The position numbers and the translations under genes are program-made. Below the pieces are notes generated by a model. That model did no database searches and was not told where the DNA came from. It saw only the letters and a list, made by a program, of their open reading frames with translations. Positions 1 to 5,299 of a stretch of DNA of 5,299 bases are shown piece by piece. The DNA lies in assembly GCA_945890905.1 (NCBI GenBank), contig CAMDDI010000218.1, positions 1 to 5,299 on the forward strand, given 5' to 3'. This DNA comes from Bacteriovorax stolpii (lineage in GTDB: Bacteria; Bdellovibrionota; Bacteriovoracia; Bacteriovoracales; Bacteriovoracaceae). The number at the start of each line of letters is the position of its first letter. The first letter of the stretch is position 1.

Positions 1-2037
1 AGCATCTAACTTTTCCGGTACAGAAGATCTAAATGTTGCTGTGATAGGTGAACCAACCGGAGGCCCATTGATTTGCTCTTCAAAAGTCACTCGACCGTAC
101 ATGGATGTATCAATTTTTCGAAGCTCTGCTAAAAACTGAGTATGAGGAACATTGAATTTCGCTTCATCCGTTGCAAAAATCATAACCAAAGCTTGAGAAT
201 CACCCTCTCCTCCTTTCGGATCATCTGGGAACGGTTTCGATGTACCAGCACGGGCGGTGACTTCCCTGGTCCACTTTGGAGTACTTTTAAGAATCTTCTC
301 TGAAAGTTCAGAAGCATTCTTTAAAGTCACTTCAATGGGAGTACCTCGAGGAGATTCTACTCGAGCAAGATAGACTTCGGTTTGCTCCGAAGGAAAAAGA
401 ATAAACTTGTTTCCAAAAACCATTAGCAGGATAGCACCTAAAATCATGCCACAGCATGCACCCACGGTGATGTAGCGGTGATGAACTACCCATCTCATGA
501 GAACTTCGAATTTTAATTTCCAAGTATCAAACCAGTGAGTCTTGCCTTCTTTATCTGGGGCCACTTTGTTTCCCACAAAAATTAAACGGATTGGCAAAAG
601 GAAAAAGGATTCAACCAATGAAACAACTAGTGCAATGGTAACCACAATCGGAATGGGACGAATAAATCCTCCCATAATTCCTGTTGTCACAAGCATCGGT
701 AAGAAAGAAGCGATGGTAGTCAAAACTGTAGCCGTAATAGGTGCCCATAAATCCATCACGGATTTCTTGATGGCATCAATTATCTCCACACCCTGACGGC
801 GCAAATTAATAAAGTTATCAGAAATAACAATTGAGTTATCAACTAAGTTCCCCATCGCAATAATGAAGGCGAGAATCGACATGGAATCAAGATTGAGACC
901 AAAAAAAGGCATAAGCCCAAAACAAGTTAAAATACCAATTGGAAGCGAAAGAGCGGTCATGGCCCCAATCCAACCCGGCATAAAGAGCATTAAGAAAACA
1001 ATTAAAAGTAAAAGTCCTGACCAAGCATTGTTGGCCAATGTTGACAGTTTATCATCTACCATCACCCCTTCATCGTAGTAGATATCAAATTCAACTTTAC
1101 CTTTGTAGGTGTGCTGAAATTTTTTAAGAAGCTCTCTCACACTTGCAGCGAGCTTAAGTGTATCCGACATAGATTTTTTATTCACGGTGAGAAGAACAGC
1201 TTCTCTGCCATTGTGACTGGCGAGAGTGCGAGAATCTTCAGCTCCATCACGAATTTTTGCTATCTCTCCAAGCTTCACAGATTTGCCGTTGAAGTTTGAT
1301 CTCACGACCAAATTATCTAAATCCGAAATATCTTTGACCTTCGCCTCAAGCTTCACTAAGTCTTTATGTGATCCTTTTTCCATATCCCCACCGGGGATAG
1401 AAATATTTCGACTTTGAAGCTTACTCAAAACTTCTGTGACACCAATGTGCAGCTTATCTAAAAGTTTTAAATCGAGCTCAATGGTAAACTCGCGGGCCCT
1501 GAAACCAGTAGGACGTACATCCTTCACATCGTGGAGGTCTTCAATTTCATCTTTTAAAAGATCGGCCACACTGTCTCTTAATCGGTTCTCACCAGAAGCA
1601 ATCACCGCAATCTCAATGGCAGGGAACTCATCTGACTTTAGTTCAATAAATTGAGGCTGCTGTTCTAAGTCTGGAGGAAGTTTTGAAACTCTTTGTACCG
1701 CTTTTTGAAGATCATCCATGACTTCTTTTTCATTCACATTATCCATGTCGATTCGAACCATGATGGTCGAGAGGCCTGTTTGTGAAGTGGATTTCACATC
1801 TTTGAGTCCACTCACTGTTCGAATTTCATCTTCAATGGGTTTTGTAATCAAAACTTCTATATCACCCGGCGAAGCCCCTTTATATTGAGTGGTGATAATT
1901 GCAGTTGCAAAATCTACCTGGGGCCAAGCTTCAGCATTCATGCGCTTGAGGCCCTGCACACCAAAGATCAAGAGGAAACAAGTCATCACTATGGTGAGTT
2001 TATAGTTTCGTATAAAAAAATCGACAAAAAACTTCAT
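1..2037 (-). CDS. RND (HAE1-type) efflux permease, C-terminus cut by window edge
   Basis: Inner-membrane proton-driven pump subunit of a tripartite efflux system. Reading leftward from ATG at 2037, the frame is open for 679 codons to base 1. Family members have about 1000-1050 residues, so roughly the last third is outside. Visible order: TM1 (about 10-27); first porter region, with the hallmark YKGASPGDIE at 52-61, PIE at 67-69 and NISIPGG at 211-217; TM2-TM6 (about 338-354, 359-379, 386-406, 431-452, 462-487); TM7 (about 522-541); then the start of the second porter region with FPSEQ near 548. The TM4 proton-relay motif reads LVDNSIV (D400, N401), where AcrB has LVDDAIV. The CzcA heavy-metal form (VDGA) is absent, so drug, detergent or lipid-like substrates are more likely than metals; the actual substrate is unknown. 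The start is supported by AGGA six bases upstream, inside the end of the TolC-like gene. The one-base gap to that gene implies co-transcription and translational coupling. Confidence 0.95.
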   Translation of the reverse strand, partial: MKFFVDFFIRNYKLTIVMTCFLLIFGVQGLKRMNAEAWPQVDFATAIITTQYKGASPGDIEVLITKPIEDEIRTVSGLKDVKSTSQTGLSTIMVRIDMDNVNEKEVMDDLQKAVQRVSKLPPDLEQQPQFIELKSDEFPAIEIAVIASGENRLRDSVADLLKDEIEDLHDVKDVRPTGFRAREFTIELDLKLLDKLHIGVTEVLSKLQSRNISIPGGDMEKGSHKDLVKLEAKVKDISDLDNLVVRSNFNGKSVKLGEIAKIRDGAEDSRTLASHNGREAVLLTVNKKSMSDTLKLAASVRELLKKFQHTYKGKVEFDIYYDEGVMVDDKLSTLANNAWSGLLLLIVFLMLFMPGWIGAMTALSLPIGILTCFGLMPFFGLNLDSMSILAFIIAMGNLVDNSIVISDNFINLRRQGVEIIDAIKKSVMDLWAPITATVLTTIASFLPMLVTTGIMGGFIRPIPIVVTIALVVSLVESFFLLPIRLIFVGNKVAPDKEGKTHWFDTWKLKFEVLMRWVVHHRYITVGACCGMILGAILLMVFGNKFILFPSEQTEVYLARVESPRGTPIEVTLKNASELSEKILKSTPKWTREVTARAGTSKPFPDDPKGGEGDSQALVMIFATDEAKFNVPHTQFLAELRKIDTSMYGRVTFEEQINGPPVGSPITATFRSSVPEKLDA

Positions 2038-2038
2038 T

Positions 2039-3529
2039 TTAGTTCCTGTTAAATTCGCAAGGCGTTTCAGTGAAGACAGTTAAATAATCAAGCACCACAT
2101 TCACAGCTTGAAGCTGGGCATCCACAGTTGAGAATTCAGAGTTAAGCAAGGCATCTTGATCAAGAATTAAATCATTAACTGAAATTCTTGCTTGAGAATA
2201 TTTGGTCTGAATAACTTTAAGTCGTTTTTCCAGTGCCGCAGTTCCAATTCTTTGAGTGGCAATCACGTCTTGAATAAGCTGCATGGATTTTGCTAACTGG
2301 GTGTGGGTGCTCACAAGCTGAGAGTCTGATTGGTTCATTGCTGCATTAAGTTTCATCTCATCATAGAGAGACTTCGTTTTCTGAGTGTTCTCTTTCGCAT
2401 CCCCCAGAGGCAACACAAAATTTATCCCGGCTTCATAACCGGCCCGATTATTGTTTTTCATGTCCTTGTATGCATCTCCAAAACTACCTCGATATTCAGT
2501 TGTTGAAATTTGATCACTCCCCACACCTGTCGACCGAACAGTACCAAAAAGTTTTATATCAATGTCGGAGTAACGATCATTAATTAATCTCTGACGACTT
2601 TTGACTTCTCTTAGGAGACTGACCACTTCATCATACTTTGTGAACTGATAAGGAACAGCATTTTCTCTCATGATCACTTGTGTGCAATGAACCACTTCTC
2701 CTATGGCCTTATCGATGTCGTATTTTGAGAGTTCAAGATCATACTTACCAATATCAGGAAGGAGGGTTTTAAGCTGCTTTAATAAAATTTCACGCTGATA
2801 ATTTAAAAATATCAACTGACTCGAGCGAGATGCAACTTGGGCTTCATAGCGTGCCACTTCCCCCGCGTCCCCTATAGAGTTTTGAAGTCTTTTCTTCGAA
2901 TCTTGGAGTTGCTGTCCAGAAGTTACTTTCAAGCGCTCAGTAATTTTAAGCTGCTCTTCAAGTGCCACCAAATTCCAATAAATTCGACGAAGGGCAATAT
3001 CAAAAACCTTGGATCGAATTTCTTTTTCTAGGACCGCTTTCTGTGATTCAAGTTGTGCATTTTGCCTTTGAGCATCAGTCACTCGACCAAACAAATCTTT
3101 CCAAAGATCCATTTGCATCGTGAAGCTCAAAACTGTTGTGGTCACGTTATCATAAGTACCAGAGCGAGCAGACGAAGCTGACCTCTGATCCGTGGTGGCC
3201 ATTAGCTGAGTATCAAACCCTTTAGAAAACTTCTTTCTCACACCAAGTTGGGCCGTCTTAACAGGAGAAAAAATCGGAATAAATTGAATAATAGGTCGCT
3301 CTTGAGTTTCCGCGTAGCTAGCCTTACCAAACGCTTCCGGAGCAAACTGTTCTTCCACTATATTTCTAGATGTCTGGGCCGCTAAGAGTGTAGCCCGGAC
3401 TTCGTCGAGCTGAGGAGACTGACCCTTGGACCAATTAAGCAAGTCACGTTCATTAAACTGCTGAGCTGCGATCACTTGGTGAGAGAGTAGTAGGCAAACT
3501 ACTAGGGATAAAACGTGTGTATTTTTCAT
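2039..3529 (-). CDS. TolC-family outer-membrane efflux channel protein
   Basis: Outer-membrane factor forming the exit duct for the RND pump encoded next to it. The 496 residues match the usual TolC-family length. A signal peptide covers residues 1-22 (hydrophobic VLSLVVCLLL, cleavage likely after VIAA). The protein shows the duplicated family plan: beta-strand segments near 82-115 and 130-146 (ending MDLWKDLFGR), long amphipathic helices about 150-255, a second strand pair near 322-335 and 363-376, and helices about 380-485. Family-type turns appear at NSIGDAGEVARYEAQ (218-232) and ARISVNDLILDQDALL (447-462). The mature part has two cysteines, C282 and C491, which could form a disulfide. An in-frame TAA lies 12 bases upstream of the ATG and the signal peptide needs this start, so the start is secure. 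However, no Shine-Dalgarno is visible: the bases before the ATG are AAAAGACTCCT. First gene of the operon. Confidence 0.93.
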   Translation of the reverse strand: MKNTHVLSLVVCLLLSHQVIAAQQFNERDLLNWSKGQSPQLDEVRATLLAAQTSRNIVEEQFAPEAFGKASYAETQERPIIQFIPIFSPVKTAQLGVRKKFSKGFDTQLMATTDQRSASSARSGTYDNVTTTVLSFTMQMDLWKDLFGRVTDAQRQNAQLESQKAVLEKEIRSKVFDIALRRIYWNLVALEEQLKITERLKVTSGQQLQDSKKRLQNSIGDAGEVARYEAQVASRSSQLIFLNYQREILLKQLKTLLPDIGKYDLELSKYDIDKAIGEVVHCTQVIMRENAVPYQFTKYDEVVSLLREVKSRQRLINDRYSDIDIKLFGTVRSTGVGSDQISTTEYRGSFGDAYKDMKNNNRAGYEAGINFVLPLGDAKENTQKTKSLYDEMKLNAAMNQSDSQLVSTHTQLAKSMQLIQDVIATQRIGTAALEKRLKVIQTKYSQARISVNDLILDQDALLNSEFSTVDAQLQAVNVVLDYLTVFTETPCEFNRN

Positions 3530-3555
3530 AGGAGTCTTTTAAAACATTTGGATGA

Positions 3556-3584
3556 ATTATTGAAGTGATGAGTAGAATTGAGAA
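3556..3584 (-). promoter_or_regulatory. Possible sigma70-type promoter of the efflux operon
   Basis: Reading leftward, TTCTCA (4/6 match to -35) is followed by 17 bases and AATAAT (5/6 match to -10). Transcription would start near 3549, giving a leader of about 20 bases before the TolC-like ATG. The site lies between the upstream terminator and the gene, where an operon promoter is expected. Such matches are common in AT-rich DNA, so this is only a candidate. Nearby TCAATT repeats could be regulator sites. Confidence 0.3.
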
Positions 3585-3653
3585 CAAAAATAAAACAATT
3601 GATGCAAGAGGCTGACTAACTTGAATATGGCGAATGGACATTTCCGATATATT

Positions 3654-3696
3654 AAAAAAGCCTCAATAAATCTCGTAAATTTATTGAGGCTTTTTT
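3654..3696 (-). terminator. Strong bidirectional Rho-independent terminator
   Basis: A perfect 17-bp inverted repeat (AAAAAAGCCTCAATAAA and its complement) surrounds a 9-base loop. It gives a GCCTCAATAAA stem with an A-tract on one side and six Ts on the other. It begins 13 bases after the stop of the small secreted-protein gene, so it ends that leftward transcript and insulates the efflux operon promoter from read-through. Its symmetry would also let it work on rightward transcription. Confidence 0.92.
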
Positions 3697-3708
3697 AAGT
3701 ATTAGCTA

Positions 3709-4098
3709 TTAACAACCTGGAGCTGGATTAATCTGACCAACAAACTTAATCGCCCAATGATAATTTACTTTTTTACCTACGATTTTTCCGTGATATGACG
3801 GCATACATAGTGTGTTTCGTCTGATCTTGCTAACAAGAACCACAACAGTTGCATCATGTGTTGCATTTCCAACTTCTTCCACTGTATTTTGTATCGTTTC
3901 GCCCGTTTCATCATTTATGGCCCAACTAAGTAAGGCCATATCAAATTCTTGAGGCAACGATTTTCTTGCTTCTTCAATTGCCGTCGTAAAATCTGGCTGA
4001 GCCATCATGACAGAGAAATCAGCAGGTAAAGTAAAAGGAACTTTATCTCCTGCAAATGCTGAAATAGACAAAAATACAGCGAAAAATATAGATTTCAT
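3709..4098 (-). CDS. Small secreted or periplasmic protein of unknown function
   Basis: I do not recognise this 129-residue protein. It starts with a clear signal peptide (MKSIFFAVFLSISAFA, cleavage probably after residue 16), leaving about 113 residues to be exported. No further membrane segment is visible. There is no lipobox, so it is probably soluble in the periplasm or secreted. The mature chain has two cysteines, C98 (NTLCMP) and C129 as the very last residue, which could pair in a disulfide. The acidic middle (about 52-83) precedes a more basic C-terminal third (KIRR, GKKVNYHW). The start is well supported: AAAGGA lies five bases before the ATG, and the signal peptide begins there. The gene stands alone between two hairpin terminators, so it is a single-gene transcription unit. 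Its Shine-Dalgarno lies inside an inverted repeat, suggesting control of translation. Confidence 0.8.
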   Translation of the reverse strand: MKSIFFAVFLSISAFAGDKVPFTLPADFSVMMAQPDFTTAIEEARKSLPQEFDMALLSWAINDETGETIQNTVEEVGNATHDATVVVLVSKIRRNTLCMPSYHGKIVGKKVNYHWAIKFVGQINPAPGC

Positions 4099-4101
4099 TT
4101 T

Positions 4102-4138
4102 AATCCTTTGAAAGTTTTGATGGACGTATCAAAGGATT
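4102..4138 (-). promoter_or_regulatory. Inverted repeat enclosing the Shine-Dalgarno; possible translational switch
   Basis: In the leftward mRNA a perfect 10-base repeat, AATCCTTTGA (4138-4129) and TCAAAGGATT (4111-4102), flanks a 17-base spacer. The second arm contains the AAAGGA ribosome binding site (4109-4104) of the small secreted-protein gene, so the hairpin would hide it. The first arm can instead pair locally, TTTGAT (4133-4128) with ATCAAA (4121-4116) around the loop ACGTCC, which would leave the site free. The two folds exclude each other. This could be an RNA thermometer, a ligand- or protein-responsive leader, or simply a DNA operator palindrome. A weak -10-like TATTAA lies at 4158-4153, which would place the whole element in the 5' leader. 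Confidence 0.5.
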
Positions 4139-4174
4139 TTTGTGTTGCGAACTTAATATTTCTGATCATGAAAT

Positions 4175-4218
4175 AAAAAAAGCCTCAAACAAATGGGTTA
4201 AATTTGCTGAGGCTTTTT
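4175..4218 (-). terminator. Rho-independent terminator of tRNA-Phe
   Basis: Leftward, AAAAAGCCTCA (4218-4208) pairs with TGAGGCTTTTT (4185 region, ending at 4177) and is followed by further Ts. An inner CAAAT/ATTTG pairing extends the stem past a small internal loop. It begins three bases after the tRNA CCA end and so terminates the tRNA transcript. A-tracts and T-tracts on both sides make it potentially bidirectional. It shares the GCCTCA/TGAGGC core with the terminator at 3654-3696. Confidence 0.85.
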
Positions 4219-4221
4219 ACT

Positions 4222-4297
4222 TGGTGCCCGCTCGCGGAATTGAACCACGGACACAGGGATTTTCAATCCCTTGCTCTACCAACTGAGCTAAGCGGGC
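4222..4297 (-). tRNA. tRNA-Phe (anticodon GAA)
   Basis: A complete 76-base cloverleaf including an encoded CCA. The acceptor stem GCCCGCT pairs with AGCGGGC, followed by discriminator A and CCA. The D arm is GCTC-AGTTGGTA-GAGC, and the anticodon stem AGGGA/TCCCT carries the loop TTGAAAA with anticodon GAA. The variable loop is GTGTC. The T stem CGTGG/CCGCG (one G-T wobble) carries the loop TTCAATT. All arms have canonical lengths and there is no sign of decay. It is followed at once by a terminator, so it is probably transcribed as a single-tRNA unit. It diverges from the alpha/beta-hydrolase gene. Confidence 0.98.
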
Positions 4298-4340
4298 ATA
4301 TCGAAATCAGAAAGTTGTTACTTCTAAAAAAGAGAACTCT

Positions 4341-4369
4341 AAGTTAATGTTTTGAAGAAAATTCGTCAA
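4341..4369 (-). promoter_or_regulatory. Possible promoter of tRNA-Phe
   Basis: Leftward, TTGACG (5/6 match to -35) is followed by 17 bases and TAACTT (weak, 3/6 match to -10). Transcription would start near 4334, giving a precursor leader of under 40 bases before the mature tRNA end. The position fits, but the -10 match is poor. No convincing rightward promoter for the hydrolase was found in the same 122-base divergent gap; CATTAT near 4371 is a weak -10 candidate. Confidence 0.3.
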
Positions 4370-4419
4370 TCATTATCCCAGAAAAGATTCGTCTAACTTG
4401 CCGAGTCAAAGGTCTCACA

Positions 4420-5226
4420 ATGGCGACAAAAGTTATTTGCACCGAGCTCTCATTGCCCTGGTTTACCGTGCAGGCCTTGGCCTTTATTCCCTCTGTAGAA
4501 GAGGGTCATGCCGTTAAAAAAGAATGGGCTTTTTTCACTCATGGCTACACTTCTCACAAGGGTGATTGTTTAAACTGGGCCACGCGTTTAGTGGAAGTGG
4601 GTGTCCCATGTGTTATTTTTGATCATCCTGGCCACTATCTGGGAAGCTTTTATGAGGCCAATTCTTTGGAGGAATTTAAGGCCCATTCTCACGAAATATT
4701 TGGTGAAGCCTTTGTGCGCATGAATCTTTTGATGGAACAGACTCTGGGTGTTGGGCAATATCCGCCATGTACCAGCGTAATCTTGGGTGGCCACTCACTT
4801 GGTGCTTTTAACTGTATACGCGCAACCGAATTGCCTGTGTTCAAAGACTTTCAGCGAGTGGCCGTAGCAATAGGATCTGGTGTGGGTCAAAATCAGGCCA
4901 ATCATCTTTTTGAATCAGCATTTTATGAGAAAACATTAAGCATCCGCCGCCAACTCGTTTCCCCAGCTCTGGATTCAAAAGAAGTGTTTGCATGGCTGCG
5001 AAAAGATAAGATGGAAATAACCGTTTCAAATCAACGTATTCACATTATTACCGGTGAAGATGATGTTGTAGTGGGACCCACAGGTGTTGAGACTTTTAAA
5101 CAGGTTTTAGAGGCCAATGGGAATATCGTGAGTGTTGAGAGACCAAAAAAACTTCCTCATCATGAACCAGGACACGCTTCCCCCCACATCTATTCATTTC
5201 TTAAGAATCACTTCGGTTGGAAGTAG
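4420..5226 (+). CDS. Alpha/beta-hydrolase fold protein
   Basis: Probably a cytoplasmic serine hydrolase (esterase, lipase or thioesterase-like); the substrate cannot be read from the sequence. The 268 residues fit a compact single-domain member, and there is no signal peptide. Visible fold marks in order: an early strand ending in the oxyanion-type HG (residues 41-42, FFTHGYTSHKGD); strand VPCVIFDHPGHYLGS (62-76); nucleophile elbow GGHSLG (123-128) with S126 as nucleophile; and TGEDDVVVGP (211-220), where D215 (or D214) is the likely acid. The C-terminal PHHEPGHASP (246-255) contains the likely catalytic histidine, H252 or H247/H248. The segments at about 75-115 and 155-200 would form the cap. 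The start has AAAGG seven bases upstream. The gene is alone on this strand, divergent from tRNA-Phe; no hairpin terminator is seen after the stop. Confidence 0.88.
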   Translation: MATKVICTELSLPWFTVQALAFIPSVEEGHAVKKEWAFFTHGYTSHKGDCLNWATRLVEVGVPCVIFDHPGHYLGSFYEANSLEEFKAHSHEIFGEAFVRMNLLMEQTLGVGQYPPCTSVILGGHSLGAFNCIRATELPVFKDFQRVAVAIGSGVGQNQANHLFESAFYEKTLSIRRQLVSPALDSKEVFAWLRKDKMEITVSNQRIHIITGEDDVVVGPTGVETFKQVLEANGNIVSVERPKKLPHHEPGHASPHIYSFLKNHFGWK

Positions 5227-5299
5227 GACGATTTTTTAAGTTTTTAAGCCACCCTTCCCTACCGGGACGCTCAAAAGCGGTTCCGAAGAGTTTGCGCTT
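5201..5299 (-). CDS. Possible 3' end of a convergent gene (partial)
   Basis: Leftward from base 5299 one frame stays open for 32 codons and stops at TAA (5203-5201), overlapping the end of the hydrolase gene by 26 bases. The visible residues include LFGTAFERPGREGWLKN and a basic, polar tail. A second leftward frame is open from 5298 to a stop at 5236, which would not overlap the hydrolase. I recognise no family in either, and the stretch is too short to choose between coding and chance. It is listed because it is the only candidate content of the right edge. Confidence 0.2.
   Translation of the reverse strand, partial: KRKLFGTAFERPGREGWLKNLKNRPTSNRSDS
5263..5285. other. Small hairpin near the right edge
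   Basis: CGGGACGCT pairs with AGCG-G-TTCCG around a CAAA loop: nine pairs with one bulged G and one G-T wobble. No T-run follows on either strand, so it is not a standard Rho-independent terminator. It may be a chance feature of coding sequence running leftward, or part of a Rho-type end for the hydrolase transcript. Confidence 0.3.

Noticed and set aside
332..1654. Several open frames of 60-85 codons on both strands (332-523, 542-796, 863-1078, 1111-1299, 1226-1417, 1436-1654)
   Set aside because: All lie inside the continuous RND permease frame, which has clear family motifs and seven membrane segments. Their predicted products are low-complexity or family-less.
1..2037. Heavy-metal (CzcA/CusA-type) RND exporter
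   Set aside because: The TM4 motif is VDN, not VDG-type, and the YKGASP and NISIPGG signatures fit the HAE1 branch better.
2837..3031. Rightward 64-codon open frame
   Set aside because: It is antisense to a helical stretch of the TolC-like gene and has no ribosome binding site or recognisable product.
3453..3641. Leftward 62-codon frame with a hydrophobic N-terminal half, possible leader peptide of the efflux operon
   Set aside because: It overlaps the TolC-like signal-peptide coding region by 77 bases in another frame, has only a poor upstream site (CGGAA directly before ATG), and its C-terminal half looks like out-of-frame translation. A regulatory leader role cannot be excluded but is unsupported.
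4222..4297. tRNA-Phe as an integration (att) site for a mobile element
   Set aside because: No direct repeat of the tRNA 3' end, integrase or other mobility gene is visible in the window. The small gene downstream of the tRNA alone does not justify the call.
4588..5029. Two leftward frames of 68 and 62 codons inside the hydrolase
   Set aside because: They are antisense to a hydrolase gene with clear catalytic motifs and have no independent support.

Overview
The window comes from a Gram-negative bacterium. It encodes an outer-membrane TolC-type channel and an inner-membrane RND pump, both meaningful only in a double-membraned cell, and a bacterial tRNA-Phe with an encoded CCA end. The DNA is AT-rich by eye (about 40% G+C). 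AT-rich intergenic regions with A-tract/T-tract terminators would fit Bdellovibrionota or a similar lineage, but that placement is a guess.

Layout: positions 1-3529 hold a two-gene leftward operon. The first gene encodes a 496-residue TolC-like outer-membrane factor. After one base comes an RND (HAE1-type) efflux permease, of which the first 679 codons lie in the window before it runs off the left edge. Both proteins would belong to one tripartite export machine, but no periplasmic adaptor (HlyD/AcrA-type) gene is visible. The operon is separated from the next gene by a strong bidirectional hairpin terminator. Next, also leftward, is a gene for a small secreted protein of unknown function (129 residues). 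Its Shine-Dalgarno sequence sits inside a perfect 10-bp inverted repeat. Upstream of it are a second terminator with the same GCCTCA/TGAGGC core and a complete tRNA-Phe(GAA) gene, also leftward.

Divergent from the tRNA is a rightward gene for a cytoplasmic alpha/beta-hydrolase (268 residues) with a GHSLG nucleophile elbow. The last 73 bases hold no identified gene. They may contain the 3' end of a convergent leftward gene, and they do contain a small hairpin.

Overall this looks like ordinary chromosomal content: an efflux operon, a tRNA, a hydrolase and one orphan secreted protein. No mobile element, CRISPR array or obviously new multi-gene system is visible. The most distinctive signal is the leader of the small secreted-protein gene (4099-4138). 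It can fold in two mutually exclusive ways, one of which hides the ribosome binding site.
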